A stretch of DNA of 64,000 bases from contig CM030939.1 in NCBI GenBank assembly GCA_018136815.1, forward strand, positions 1,992,808 to 2,056,807, read 5' to 3'. This document shows, one piece after another, positions 38,561 to 48,991 of the stretch (its first letter is position 1; the number at the start of each line of letters is the position of its first letter). Position numbers and translations under genes: made by a program. The stretch is from Isochrysis galbana (taxonomy: Eukaryota; Haptophyta; Isochrysidales; Isochrysidaceae). The notes beneath the pieces were generated by a model. It saw only the letters and a list, made by a program, of their open reading frames with translations. It was not told the origin of the DNA and made no database searches.

Positions 38561-39395
38561 TGAGTGCACTCCATTGTACGTGAACGAGTGAGTCGATGGA
38601 TCCATTTGACGTGCCCATTCAACTCGCTTGCGAAAGTGCATCCAGACGTTGTGTCGAGGCAGCGGCAGCAATGGCGGTGGTGGAGTACATCATGCACTGC
38701 TTCAGTCCCGTCCTGGAAGGGAGGTCTACGTCTTGTTCCAGATTGATTTGCTGTGGCCAGCGCGGGCGCTCTACCAACCTACCCAATTCACTACTCCCTG
38801 GACTGCAGGACTCTTCTCGGAGACTTCGCCCGCGAGGACACCCAAAACAAAACTCGCTCTCGCAGGAGTTCCCCCGCCCCTCGGGAGATCTCGCCGCCCC
38901 CCCCCCCCCCCCCTCCCCCTTCTCGAGTCGACGCGGCTCTCTCTCTCGCTCGGACTCTATCTCCCTTCCCTCGCTCCCCTCGCGGACTCCCTCGCACTCT
39001 CGCTCGCTCTCACCCCTTCTCTCTCTCCCCAGGTGGGGGAGCGCCGCACCTCGCTTCCTCATTCCCCCCCCACCCCTCAACACCTCCATCACGCAGCCAC
39101 CACCATAGCACACATCACATCACACCACATTACACACGCACACGCACAAGCCGTCTCAACGCTCTCACCGCACTCTTCCCTCTCCCTCTCTCTCTCTCTC
39201 TCGCGCGCGCTTTCACTTCCGCTAGGACATGTACACTGAAGCTCTGCGTTGCACACGCAGGCAAGCGAGGACTTCCGATCGGCTCCACACTAAATATAGA
39301 GCGAGAGCATGCGAAGCGCTGCCCGTGCCGTCACACCATTGCTGCTTAGCTGCAACTCCTCTGACCCCCTCCACGTAGGTGTCCACACAGCGGTC
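38561..39395. other. Upstream region of EF-Ts, no gene supported
   Basis: Contains a C-run and a long pyrimidine-rich stretch (about 38870-39230). An open frame from 38596 begins MDPFDVPIQLACESASRR but soon becomes low-complexity, so I do not call it. Promoter and leader of EF-Ts probably lie near 39230-39395. Confidence 0.35.
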
Positions 39396-40550
39396 ATGGC
39401 GCTCGCCTTCCTTCTCGGTGCTCAGGGCCTCGTGCTCTCCCCGCAGCCCTTTTTCGCTTCGCCGGCGGCTGTTGTTACCCCCAGCAGAGGATTCGCCCGC
39501 ATGGCTGCCGGTGCGCCCCCCTGGCCATTAGGGCCCTGGTCGAGACTATTGCTGCTGTTGTCGTAGCCGCATGCCTTATGAATCTGCTGTGCTGACAACA
39601 GCACCCCCCACCCACGAGTCGCGCAGCTGTTGACGCGAAGACCGTCAAGTCGCTTCGCGATGCGACTGGCGCGGGCATGATGGATTGCAAGAAGGCGCTT
39701 GTCGAGAGCGATGGCGACGTCGAGGCTGCCACCGAGTTCCTCCGCAAGAAGGGCCTCGCCTCGGCTGAGAAGAAGGCCAGCCGCGCGACCAAGGAGGGCA
39801 TCATTGAGACCTACATCCACACCGGTATGAAACGGCTCGTTGCGCTGCGACCCTTCCATGGAAGCCTAAACTAGAATTTCGCCACTTGTTTCGGATCCAT
39901 TGAGCGCACACGGCAAGGAGGCTTCTGTAAGGGTTGGCGCTAGCCTCCACGCATATCTCAGTTTTTGCGCCGTAATCCTCCTTAGGTGCCAAGCTTGGCA
40001 TCATGGTTGAGGTCAACTGTGAGACTGACTTCGTCGCCAAGCGCCCGGAGTTCGCTGAGCTCGCGAAGGCTGTCGCCATGCAGATCGCCGCGTGCCCCAC
40101 CGTCGAGGCCATTTCGTCCGCTGACATCTCGCAGGAATGGATTGAGAAAGAGAAGAAGGTGCGACGGCACCATGAAGCCTTGCCTCCTCGCAAGCACGCC
40201 GTTGGCCTGCAGGCATTGCCTCCCTCAACCCATCGGGCAGAGCCATCGTGTGTGGTTGCAGTCCGACAATCCGGCCCCGCTCATGGAATCCTGCGGCCCG
40301 GCGCTTGCAGATTGAGGCTGCCAGCGAGGACCTTCAGGGCAAGCCCGAGCAGATTGTGGAGAAGATCGTGACGGGCCGCGTCGAAAAGGCAGTCAAGACC
40401 AAGCTCCTCCTTGAGCAGCCCTACATCCGCGACCCGAGCATGACCGTGGATGAGTTTATCAAGGGCTACACCGCCAAGCTGGGAGAGAACATTAAGGTTG
40501 CGCGCTTCGTCCGCTTTGCCGTTGGCGACTCCGCCAAGAGTGATGAGTAG
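39396..40550 (+). CDS. Elongation factor Ts, organellar (probably plastid)
   Basis: Four exons (39396-39510, 39627-39824, 39986-40158, 40311-40550) join in phase for 241 residues. Donors are GTGCGC, GTATGA and GTGCGA. EF-Ts is the nucleotide-exchange factor for EF-Tu. Landmarks are [19 protein letters not shown], the conserved N-terminal EF-Tu-binding helices, LIM-type [15 protein letters not shown], and the C-terminal [12 protein letters not shown] and [10 protein letters not shown]. The mature part of about 200 residues matches the short cyanobacterial/plastid type rather than the longer mitochondrial one. The first ~38 residues ([15 protein letters not shown], then FFASPAAV) look like a signal peptide plus transit peptide. 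An in-frame Met at 39309 would add 29 residues in front. I prefer 39396 because it puts the hydrophobic stretch at the N-terminus. Confidence 0.9.
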
Positions 40551-41009
40551 ATTCCTTGCCATTCCGCGGCGCGAGTCTCGGCGACCACATTCCCTAACTC
40601 CGAGATTCATGTTTCGTCGAAGTGCAATGTGCATGCATGCCCAATGTGACTGACACACGCACGACTGAACCTTCCGTTGGGGTCGTCCGCCCTAAGTGGT
40701 CTTGAACCAGTAAGCCATCAGGCAATGTGCCTTCTTGTGCCGAGAAAGCATGCCTTCTTACCGCCTATGCGGCAGCGGTTTCGTAGGCGATGGCAAGCTA
40801 TTAGGCGAGCGCAATGTCGTCACGTTGCTGTCGTTCTTAATGAACTCAAGTCTGCGACAGAATGTTGTGCTGCCAGATGCGCTTCTCCTTGCGGGTACTT
40901 GAGATTTCGGAGTGGTTTTGATGAGACTCCAAAATTCATGTTTCTTTGGTCTATGTCTATGTGTATCAGCACAAGTAAGTGGCAAGTGGTCTCTGATTGC
41001 TCATGGCAT
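40551..41009. other. 3' flank of EF-Ts, nothing recognised
   Basis: No gene or repeat is recognised. It probably contains the EF-Ts 3' UTR. Confidence 0.3.
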
Positions 41010-41130
41010 TGGCAACTAAATTCATCCTGGGTTCATCCATGGGCCATGGGGGTCACGAGTCGCTCCCCCCCCTCCACTCTTCCCTTGCCGTGGGTGAGGA
41101 ACTACCCACCCTGCGTGACAGCTGCGCCGC
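41010..41130 (+). mobile_element. Diverged family A head
   Basis: Reads CAACTAAATTCATCCTGGGTTC, CATGGGGGTCACGAGTCG, CTCCACTCTTCCCTTGCCGT, GAGGAACTACCCACCCT, a decayed version of the family A head. The long hairpin arms are lost. No 3' part is visible. Confidence 0.5.
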
Positions 41131-41348
41131 TTATGGAGGCGGCTTGCTTTCATCTTTCATTCGATACCACAGCTGCGCCACCGCCCTCGCGCGGGAGGTG
41201 GAAGCGAGGAGGCAACGATGTCCTGCACTCAACTCTCACAGCATAAAGCATATGCGTTTCGACCTTCACAACTTCACATATATAGTACATAGTCTAGCTC
41301 TAGCTAGCGGCTAGCGGTTTTAGGTCTCTGTTTCTGTCGTCTGTCGCA

Positions 41349-41800
41349 CAACTAAGTTTATACTTAGTTCAGCATGGGGGGGGCGCCTCGCGTCCCCCCT
41401 CCCAGGCACCAATTCCCCTCCGGGGGGCCTGTCGGCCAACCCCATGCTCCATGCTCTGCCTTCTGGCATGAGCAGGGCAATCAACACATCAACACAACCA
41501 CCCACCAAACCCTCAGTGGGCGCGGGTTGCGAGCCGCACTCCCAGGCCCGGCTCTCGTACTGACTCCCCTGACTCCCCCCCCCCCATCCTTGGTCGCCAG
41601 GCAGACAGGGGTCTCTGGGCGGCACCCAGGGCCTACGAGGCGAGCGAGGGAGAGGCAGGGAGGACCAGGGGCTGAGCCCCAGCCTCTACTGCCCCCTGAG
41701 CGCTGCCCTTGCTGGCCCTCTGGGTGCCCCCGAAGGACCTTTGAGAGCAGGCCGTGGCGTGCCGCATGGCGACGCGCCGCAGGGAGAGAGAGAGAGAGAG
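41349..41800 (+). mobile_element. Family B repeat, long copy
   Basis: The head CAACTAAGTTTATACTTAGTT, a perfect 8-bp inverted repeat around TTAT, is followed by CAGCATGGGGGGGG-CGCC hairpin sequence, CCAATTCCCCTCCGGGG and CATGAGCAGGGCAATCAACAC. The body TGGTCGCCAGGCAGACAGG ... GCATGGCGACGCGCCGCAGG follows, then a GA microsatellite. It is nearly collinear with 28255-28690. Confidence 0.75.
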
Positions 41801-42277
41801 GAAAACATTCTTGAAAAAGTCCGCTAAGCTACTGTCTACATGCCTGTGCACGACTACCCCGCAGTCGCACTAAGCCTGCTAGCTGCTAGCGGGCGCCAAA
41901 CAAATATGCAAGCCAGATGTGCCCGGGCCATGGACGTTCCGCGGACAGGCTTCCAACTCGACAAAACCCCGCAGCTCCACGAGAGTGTTGCGTATGATCC
42001 TGTGAACTAGATATGAGCTGCTGTGGTTAGCGGGCTACTCTTTGCGTCCGACGAGGACTTGTGCCTCTGTAAGTACGCTACTCCGAGCATCGCCCACAGG
42101 CTTCTCAAGGATATTTGAGAGGGAATTGAGTGGCAATGAAGTTCTTTGGCGGGGCAAATTTCTGTATCGGCAGTCTTGCAACCACAACGGCCGCCGACAG
42201 ATGTCACGCACCGGCCCAAAGCATCAGTTGCTCTCTTAGTTCATACACTGTTCCATGTGTTTTACCAATGCAGCACA
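41801..42277. other. Spacer, nothing recognised
   Basis: No gene or repeat is recognised between the family B copy and the 3' end of the YqgE-like gene. Confidence 0.3.
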
Positions 42278-43519
42278 TCACTCATCTTCTTCCCCGCCGT
42301 CTGCATCGGCTAGGTCCTCGCGCTTGAGAATCTCAAGGCGACTCAGAGTGGCACACTCCCCCCCACATAGCTCCATCACCTCGTGCCATAGCGGCTTGGG
42401 CAGCAAAAGACATTGCTTAAGTGCTATTGGCCGGGCGCATGCAACGGCACGCCAGCTCCCGTCGGATGTCACCAGCCCTTTGTGACGACCGACAAACCAG
42501 CGGAAGTCGAGAGGGGAGGCGTCGCCCTTGCTGACCGCCTCGATCGCTGCCCGTTCACCGCCAGTGTAGATGCCCGTGCCCGGGGCCACTTCAACGGCTC
42601 CTTCAAGAGAGTGCACGCCGTGCACGAGAATGGCTCCTGCCTCTTGCTGTGATGGCCCTCCCAAGTAGACGCATGCCTTCGTTCCAAATGCGTCCAGAAA
42701 TGCAGGCGCGAGAGCGTCTGCCTCGCCAGTCTGCTTTAGAAGCAGCTTTGCGAACTGCAGATTGAGGCGCCCATGCAGAGGGCGGTTCAAGGCGACCCCG
42801 CTGGCACCTGAGCCCCCCGCGTTGCTGAGCACTAACACGACTTGCTGCCACTCTTCGCTCGTGCGCTGGTAGAGCTGCAGCAGCGTTCCACTGAGCGAAT
42901 GCACGTCGATGGTCAGATGCCCTTGACGCGCCTGGGTGGTGAGCTTCTCAAGCTGCTCAGTGACGAACCGCTCACACAGCCGATAGCAGTAGGGAGTGTT
43001 CGATAACCAGCTCTCCAAGCGCTCTTCCTCTGCATCCTTGTCGTCAAGCGAAGAGATCTCTTTGCGCAGCCTCAGCTGCAGCTCGTTCGCTAGCACGGCC
43101 CCATTGCCTTCGCCGCCTCGAATGAAATGGGTAAGCTGCGCCTCGAGTGGCATTCGCACTAGCAGCCCGCCCTCCTCGACTGGGCTCTCATGCGCCCAGT
43201 TGCCAGCGAGGTACTCCTCATACAGCTTCATGTTCTGCTCACGCAGCAGCGCCTCGTTGCCCGGCGCAACGATCTGCCTCTGCGAGGGCTCAGCTGCATC
43301 GTCGCTAGCCTGGTCGGTGGTAAGTTTGAGCCCACTCGTGATGAGCTGCTGCCTGAACTCTCGCCACGCCTCGGGGGAGGGCCCAGAGCGTGCTGGCTCC
43401 TCCATCCGAGCACTGCTGCTGCGCGCCGCTCGCCACAGAGGAGGGCAGTACGAGCGGCTGTGCGCCGGCGCCAAGGCGTGCGAGGCGCAGAGTGAGGCGA
43501 GTAGCCAGATGAGGCGCAT
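42278..43519 (-). CDS. YqgE/AlgH (DUF179) family protein, plastid-targeted
   Basis: An intronless minus-strand ORF of 413 residues. The N-terminus MRLIWLLASLCASHALAP is a signal peptide followed by an Arg/Ser-rich stretch without acidic residues (to about residue 38), the pattern of bipartite plastid targeting. Residues ~40-200 are helical and family-specific. Residues ~200-390 form the DUF179 domain: LVLSNAGGSGASGVALNRPL, VYLGGPSQQEAGAILVHG, GTGIYTGGE, and DFRWFVGRHKGL near the conserved W-x-x-x-Q/G-K segment. Bacterial YqgE/AlgH has been linked to regulation, and plants carry organellar versions; the biochemical role is not settled. The domain is complete and single-copy. The start at 43519 gives the targeting peptide. 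Confidence 0.85.
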   Translation of the reverse strand: MRLIWLLASLCASHALAPAHSRSYCPPLWRAARSSSARMEEPARSGPSPEAWREFRQQLITSGLKLTTDQASDDAAEPSQRQIVAPGNEALLREQNMKLYEEYLAGNWAHESPVEEGGLLVRMPLEAQLTHFIRGGEGNGAVLANELQLRLRKEISSLDDKDAEEERLESWLSNTPYCYRLCERFVTEQLEKLTTQARQGHLTIDVHSLSGTLLQLYQRTSEEWQQVVLVLSNAGGSGASGVALNRPLHGRLNLQFAKLLLKQTGEADALAPAFLDAFGTKACVYLGGPSQQEAGAILVHGVHSLEGAVEVAPGTGIYTGGERAAIEAVSKGDASPLDFRWFVGRHKGLVTSDGSWRAVACARPIALKQCLLLPKPLWHEVMELCGGECATLSRLEILKREDLADADGGEEDE

Positions 43520-43898
43520 TTCTCGCGCTGGAGGCGAGGAGGGGGGGAAGGAGGCGACGGGAGGGAACAGGGAGGGCGGAGTGGCGAGGAGGACCCGTTC
43601 TCTTTCCTCTCGCTCCCTTCGTCTCCTCTCCTCTCCTCTCCTCTAGTGTACTTTATATTGATGAAGCATGCCACCCCCCCACCCCCCCCACCCCCACCCC
43701 TCCCTTTCTTTTCTGGTGCGCTCATTCATTCGTGCCCCTCCCATCTCTCGCGCTGATTCTGTGATTCTGTGCGGGGACTTTTTGTAGATTCTGTGTGAAA
43801 GGTAGTAGGAGAACTTTACTCGAGTAGAGTATGCAATATTCCAATACAAGTACTCAACGAAAGATAAATAATAGTCGAACTTATGACCGCTATATAGG
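43520..43898. other. Upstream region of the YqgE-like gene
   Basis: A pyrimidine-rich tract with tandem CTCCT words (about 43625-43645) and a C-rich tract (43670-43710), then AT-rich DNA. Probable promoter side of the minus-strand gene. No motif is claimed. Confidence 0.35.
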
Positions 43899-44066
43899 CC
43901 GGTCACTCACTATGGGGGTGCGGAGGGCACTTGCTACAATGGGTAAATGAAGGGCTAAATAAGCTCCCCGTAGGTTCAGGTTCTGGTAGGATGGATCCGC
44001 AAAAAAAGTTGAGGGTTCTCCGGCGAAATTTTCGAAAAATACCGAATTTCAGGCCTTCTAAGACGG
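43899..44066 (+). repeat. Repeat family D, copy 2
   Basis: Matches the reverse complement of 2815-2971. It begins CCGGTCACTCACTATGGGGG and ends near TTTCAGGCCTTCTAAGAC. Confidence 0.6.
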
Positions 44067-44333
44067 TGCGCGAAATACAGTCGGGCCCCCTCCGGTATAA
44101 TTTAGTGAGGCCCTTTATGAGAGGCACAAATATCGAATGACGAGGAATTTTGTGATTTGTGATTTGTGACGCCGACTCTATGCACACTGGACCATAAGTC
44201 AAACTCGTATGTTTGCACTTTTATGTGTACGAAAGTGAACCACTAGTCACCGAGGGCTAGAGCGGCTAACTTTGCACCGCGACCGGGCGGACGTCAAGGT
44301 CTTTTTTGTTCATCCACTTCAGTTAGTGAGGTC

Positions 44334-44392
44334 GTTTGCCTTCATTTGGTACCCCTCGTTTCCAAATACGCGATGCGTCGGTACAAAAAAAA
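44334..44392 (+). repeat. Module E, copy 1 (A-tailed, about 59 bp)
   Basis: GTCGTTTGCCTTCATTTGG, then TACCCCTCGTTTCC, AATACGCGATGCGTCGGTAC and a run of eight A. The same unit occurs four times inverted at 60.5-62 kb. The A-run at one fixed end resembles a retroposed transcript tail. Confidence 0.65.
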
Positions 44393-44868
44393 TCTTATTG
44401 TATTTGAGCAAAGGCACCCACCTCACAGTGCTCAACCATGTCTATAAATGGAATGGCGGCTGATGATGTAGTTCTCAAGCGATTGCAATGGATCATAAAG
44501 AAGATGGACGATAACTTTAAAAAATTCATCTTACCTCTCTTTCCAGTTCACAGTTCATAGCGAGGCGACTCGCGGCCGCGCCCCCCCCCCCGCCACCGCC
44601 CCTCGAATAAACCGCTCTGCGGGGGGAGGAGCGGTGTCCCCCCTCACTCTCTTCTCTTCCCCCTCTACTACGTACTCCTACCTCTCCTCCGCTTCAACCT
44701 CCTCTCGCGGTCGACAAGTATACTTTCTCTTGCTCTCTCCTCTCGATTCCCCTTTCTCTCATACTCCATCTACTTGATTCTCTCTCTCCCCTCACCAACA
44801 CACACCCCCCCCCCTCCCCCCTTCCCTTCCCACCACCAGCCGCCAGCCCCCTTGGCAGCTCTTCCCCG
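44393..44868. other. Upstream region of the IQ-motif gene
   Basis: AT-rich DNA followed by a long pyrimidine-rich tract (about 44630-44830) before the ATG at 44869. Similar tracts precede other genes here. No gene is seen. Confidence 0.35.
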
Positions 44869-47544
44869 ATGTGCGACGTGCTCGCCTCGTGCATCAGGGA
44901 GTGTCTCGCGCCGCCTCGGGCTGCCGCGCGCACGCCAGCTCGCCTGGCTCTCCAGAGCAGGAGAAATCTCGCAGAGCAGAGTGCTCCGAGTGGAGATGTG
45001 TGGCTGGGCAGGTGGGCGGCGGGCGCGGCACCTAAGCAGCGCAGCCTCACGCCGGTGAAGCCGCGCCGGCTACCTTCCCCCGAGCCTGCTTGCCGCGCCT
45101 CGTGCCTTATCAATAGAGAGAGCGAGCGAGCTAGTCGACTGGACAGGGAGGCCGCACTCAGGAAGCTTGGCGGGCATGAGCCCTTGAATGGGGCCATTGC
45201 AGACACGGTGGCTGGTGATGACGCCTCGCTCAGAAGACGCAGCGGCAAGAGTGGCGGGATCACCGCCCCATGCAAGGATGGAAGTATGCCGTGTAGCGTG
45301 CGTGATGGGTCAATGGGTAGCTCGACTGAAGCAGCAACAGATTCAGATGCTTTTGGGGTGGCAGCGCCAGATGCGTCCAAAGTAGCGTTCCATGCTCTCT
45401 CACGTGGAGAGGTTGGGCTTGAGGATGCGGGCTCAGCGTTGATTGGTGCGCTTGCTGAGCCAGAACTGCAGAGTGAATTGATTTCGAGGCCGGCTGCAGT
45501 AGATGATCGAGGCGCCGTCGAATGCAATGGTTCTCTTGGTCTGCAAGGTTCTCGCTCGGTATCGGCGGACAAGAGTGCCATCGAGCCTGAACATGCGTGT
45601 ATATCCGGAGATGCCTCGTGCAGGAGTCCTACTTTACCGCAGGGCGCTCACACCCCGCTCCAGGGCGAGCCCACCACCGATCCGCCGTCCTATGCGATAG
45701 ACGTGTTGATAAAGCATAGCAGTCGGGATGAGCTGCAGAGCGCTGCTCAGCGCGACTGTCCACACATGTTGAACGAGCCGGCGGCGAGTGGTGAGATTGC
45801 GGAGACTGCCTCAGTCACCATTGATGTAGCAGTGCGTGCGAGAGCTGCGACGACAATAGCGCTCTCCGACGAGGCCAGTGCATTACAAGGCTGCGCCCAC
45901 GAGCGACATGATGTGAGTGAACAAGAGCCATATGACGTACCAGATGGGTCCGCTGGTCTCGTTGCCCTCAGCACGTCCAACCACGAAGTAAAACGAGTTG
46001 TGAAGTTCGGCTCTTGCACGCAGCTAAGAGAGATCGAGGCGGCCTCATGTACCGTTCCTACGACGCTACGCAGGGCATGCGCACGCCCGGCTGCTGACTC
46101 AAACACGTTACGGAAAAGTGCAGGTAGCGATGAGCTGGGACTCGAACATGTGGCTGTAGGGCAGTCCGGCAGTATGCCTAGATCTCAAGCACATGCTGAG
46201 CACACCGTCCCAGCTGAGAGGCCTGAGTCATTCAGTCATACAGTGCCACCCGCCAATTCAGCGCCAGTAGCCCGTGCGGACGAGCTTGAACAGCTGGGCC
46301 ATCCAACAGATGTAGATGCAGCCTCGCCTCCTAGCATGGATGGCTCTCAGCATTGCGGCTTGCCCGGGCTGCAGAAGGCTCCATACGCTGATGTGGGATC
46401 TGCAAATCAGGACCGAGGTGGAGTCCCTGCCCTTCCTCATGCCCGGACACCGGAGAGGGTCATGAGCCCAGTCGAGTGTGCCCGGCGGTTGGCAGAGGCT
46501 GCGCGCGCTGCTGCTGTGGCGGCTCAATCCAATACATCCTCTCCCGTCTCGTCCGGTCCGCCAAGAGAGGCGGGGCGCGGCATCTCGCCGGCGCATTCTA
46601 GCACATCGCCCAGGAGCTCTCCTACTGCCGCATGCGTCGACTCCGTTTGGCTCCGCTCCTCCACACCGAGCCGACCCACGCTGCGGCGTTACAGCTCGCG
46701 TACGCCTCCCGTTCGCCAGATAAGCGTGGGTAGCACTTGGCCACCACCAGGGAGCTTCCTTTTGGCGGAGCGCTTGCGGGCATGGCGAGACGCCACGGCC
46801 AACCAGGTTTCAGAAGAGGAGGTGCGCCGACGGCTGTCTGACTCGGGGCTCCGTCCCATCGATGTGGCGCGAAGCACACCGGAACCACGCATCAATGAAG
46901 CTCGCGCTCGAAGGGCACGCGCCAGCCCTAGTAGCGACTCTCCCACCCGACGCAGCACGAAAGCACGCGAAAATCGCCGATGTCTTCACACGGGAACCGA
47001 GCGCACCACCCTCGAGCGTTTCGAGGAACGACAGCGTATCCAGGAGGCGAGGCGGCAGCACGAAGAGATGCACGCACAACTGAGGGCGGCTACCGCACGG
47101 CGGCTCGAAAAGCGGCGGCAGATGGAGCTCAAAATTGCGGAGGTGGATGCTATGACCAAGCGCCAAGAGGCTGAGCGGAGGCAGCACGAGGAAGGAGCGC
47201 GATGGCAACGGCTGATGGAGAGGCGCGACGCGGAGCGTGACAAGATCCGTCTGCGTACGGCCAAACGTAAGCAGAGGCGCGCTCTTGCGATTGTGCATGA
47301 CCTCACGCGCCGACAACTCGCTGCCGCTCGTCAGTTGGTGGCCGCCGTGGCCTTGCAGAGTACCGCCCGACGCTGGCTTGCGCGCAAGAAGCTCCAAGAG
47401 CGTCGGAATCATCGGTTGCAGCTCCACCTTTGTGCGCACCAAGCGAGCTGGGTCGCGCGAGCGAAGGCTGCTCCAAGTCCTGAATCATCATCTCGGCCGG
47501 CTGCCTACGACGACGACGACGCATGGTCGGATATTGTTTCATAG
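44869..47544 (+). CDS. IQ-motif coiled-coil protein, unknown role
   Basis: An intronless ORF of 891 residues. The first ~700 residues are low-complexity and probably disordered (Ser/Ala/Pro/Glu-rich), with short basic patches (RSLTPVKPRRLPSPEP). Residues ~714-830 form a highly charged helix (ERFEERQRIQEARRQHEEM; MELKIAEVDAMTKRQEAER), a single-helix or coiled-coil type. It is followed by one IQ-like calmodulin-binding motif, ALQSTARRWLARKKLQERR (about 828-846). The C-terminus is acidic (YDDDDAWSDIVS). The architecture is reminiscent of centrosomal or axonemal scaffold proteins, but I assign no family. The start is the first Met after the pyrimidine tract. Confidence 0.7.
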   Translation: MCDVLASCIRECLAPPRAAARTPARLALQSRRNLAEQSAPSGDVWLGRWAAGAAPKQRSLTPVKPRRLPSPEPACRASCLINRESERASRLDREAALRKLGGHEPLNGAIADTVAGDDASLRRRSGKSGGITAPCKDGSMPCSVRDGSMGSSTEAATDSDAFGVAAPDASKVAFHALSRGEVGLEDAGSALIGALAEPELQSELISRPAAVDDRGAVECNGSLGLQGSRSVSADKSAIEPEHACISGDASCRSPTLPQGAHTPLQGEPTTDPPSYAIDVLIKHSSRDELQSAAQRDCPHMLNEPAASGEIAETASVTIDVAVRARAATTIALSDEASALQGCAHERHDVSEQEPYDVPDGSAGLVALSTSNHEVKRVVKFGSCTQLREIEAASCTVPTTLRRACARPAADSNTLRKSAGSDELGLEHVAVGQSGSMPRSQAHAEHTVPAERPESFSHTVPPANSAPVARADELEQLGHPTDVDAASPPSMDGSQHCGLPGLQKAPYADVGSANQDRGGVPALPHARTPERVMSPVECARRLAEAARAAAVAAQSNTSSPVSSGPPREAGRGISPAHSSTSPRSSPTAACVDSVWLRSSTPSRPTLRRYSSRTPPVRQISVGSTWPPPGSFLLAERLRAWRDATANQVSEEEVRRRLSDSGLRPIDVARSTPEPRINEARARRARASPSSDSPTRRSTKARENRRCLHTGTERTTLERFEERQRIQEARRQHEEMHAQLRAATARRLEKRRQMELKIAEVDAMTKRQEAERRQHEEGARWQRLMERRDAERDKIRLRTAKRKQRRALAIVHDLTRRQLAAARQLVAAVALQSTARRWLARKKLQERRNHRLQLHLCAHQASWVARAKAAPSPESSSRPAAYDDDDAWSDIVS

Positions 47545-48178
47545 ACGGAGGGAAGGGAGGGGAGAAGGAGATATCAGCCGCTGTGTTGAGTGACAGCACT
47601 AGGGGGGTAGCAATGGCATATCATTCTTGGCGCTTGCAAACCCAAGGAGCCGCCGATTGGGGTAGAAAGGCATTTTTGTTGCTGCATTGCTGCCATTGTG
47701 TGTATCACGGTGAGACAGCCGGAGGGAACAACTGGCTCAGGCGTGCTTGGGACTTGGACGGCGGTGCGCGACACGCCAGGCTCCAAAAAAACAACGTAGA
47801 GTTCCCCCCACCCCCCGGGTGAAGCGGACGACTTTCCTGCCTTCCACACTTAAGGGTTGGTACCACCGCGAAGTGCCGAGTTGAGACGCTCTACATATGA
47901 AATACTCGTTCCAGGGAAGGGGGCGTGGCTACGAGAAAGTGATTCAGTGCCACAGGTGAGGCGAGAATATTAAAAGGTTTTTTTTATTCGGAACGAGTAG
48001 CGGAGTCACCTGTGGAACGACGATAAAGTCTTTCGAAACAGCTAGTGTGACCATATTCAGATCGGCAGTGAGGGGCGAGGGGGGCAAACGTTGCGATCTG
48101 ACGGCAAGATTCTGGCACCGGTATCCTCTGCACCTCTATACCGACATCGCCAACTACTATCGTTAAACCGATAGGGTC
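47545..48178. other. Spacer with possible family A 3' tip
   Basis: No gene is called. At 47963-47986 GGCGAGAATATTAAAAGGTTT matches the family A 3' end, without the body. Around it lie inverted words: ATACTCGTTCC (about 47900) with GGAACGAGTA (about 47990), and CCACAGGTGA (about 47951) with TCACCTGTGG (about 48006). Confidence 0.4.
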
Positions 48179-48562
48179 ATGGAGCGCGCGCCGCCTCCCT
48201 CCCGCGCTGCCGCTGCCCTTGCCGCGTTGGACGACGTACTCATGGACAAGCCCTTGTCGCCGAAGCGACCGCGCCAGGACGACCCGCCCAACCAGGTGGG
48301 CGCAGGAACCACCGCGCCACGCCCACGTACGCATCACCGCGAACAGCGAGACGACAGCCTGCATGCTGGCATGCAACATGCAGTACACTCACACCTCACA
48401 CCACCATCCACACCCACACCCACACCCGCCACACCACACCAGCTGACAACGGGCCAGCTGGACGCTCGCTCCTTCAGGGAATGCCTCCGGGCCTGGACCC
48501 TACACAATCGCGGTACCGCGCCCTCGTGCTCGCGCACGAGGGGCTGGCCTAGCACCATATAA
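48179..48562 (+). CDS. Short ORF, possible small or spliced gene
   Basis: An open frame of 127 residues beginning MERAPPPSRAAAALAALDDV and containing the basic, NLS-like PLSPKRPRQDD. A plausible intron (donor GTGGGC at about 48296, acceptor CACCAG at about 48441) would remove the Thr/Pro/His-rich middle. Beyond it another frame reads PGLDPTQSRYRALVLAHEGL and stops at 48552. I cannot choose between a small gene, a first exon and chance. Confidence 0.3.
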   Translation: MERAPPPSRAAAALAALDDVLMDKPLSPKRPRQDDPPNQVGAGTTAPRPRTHHREQRDDSLHAGMQHAVHSHLTPPSTPTPTPATPHQLTTGQLDARSFRECLRAWTLHNRGTAPSCSRTRGWPSTI

Positions 48563-48678
48563 GACACAGCCCCCTTGAGGGCTTGTCGAAAAACCACGCA
48601 CCTGGGAGCTGGGAGAATGTCCAAGACTGGCCAGCATCTTCGAAACGCTGAACAAGAACTAAGTTTTATCTTTATCGC

Positions 48679-48706
48679 CCTGGCACCATCATGGTGACCA
48701 GGGCGG
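48679..48706. other. Perfect-armed hairpin
   Basis: GCCCTGG, then ACCAT, a short loop, ATGGT, two bases and CCAGGGC. It follows a partial family-A-like head (GAACTAAGTTTTATC at about 48657). It could be the remnant of a structured repeat or a terminator-like stem. No T-run follows it. Confidence 0.4.
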
Positions 48707-48991
48707 CCGAGAAGAGAGAGAGCGACGCCATCGCTCGCGCTCTCTCCAGAACAGAACCGGATAAAAATCCTCTTACAATTCTCTCACACCACTATCAAAC
48801 GCACATTCACGGTAACACGTAGATAATTAACGTAAACGGGATACGCGCAGAAGGGGGGTGAGCAGGAGAGGAAAGAGAAAAGAAGAGAGGAGGCCCGTCG
48901 CCTCTCCTCACGTGAAGGGAGAGAGAAGAGAGGGAGATCCCACAGGACTTAGAAAGTAAATACGGGAGAGGACGGAGGGGCAGGGCATCCG

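Noticed and set aside
38596..39108. A 170-residue ORF upstream of EF-Ts
   Set aside because: After about 45 ordinary residues it becomes Ser/Pro/Leu low-complexity translated from a pyrimidine tract; no splice sites or homology support it.
39396..43519. Bacterial contamination (EF-Ts and YqgE are bacterial-type)
   Set aside because: EF-Ts has three GT-AG introns in phase, both have eukaryotic targeting leaders, and the flanks carry the same repeats as the rest of the window.
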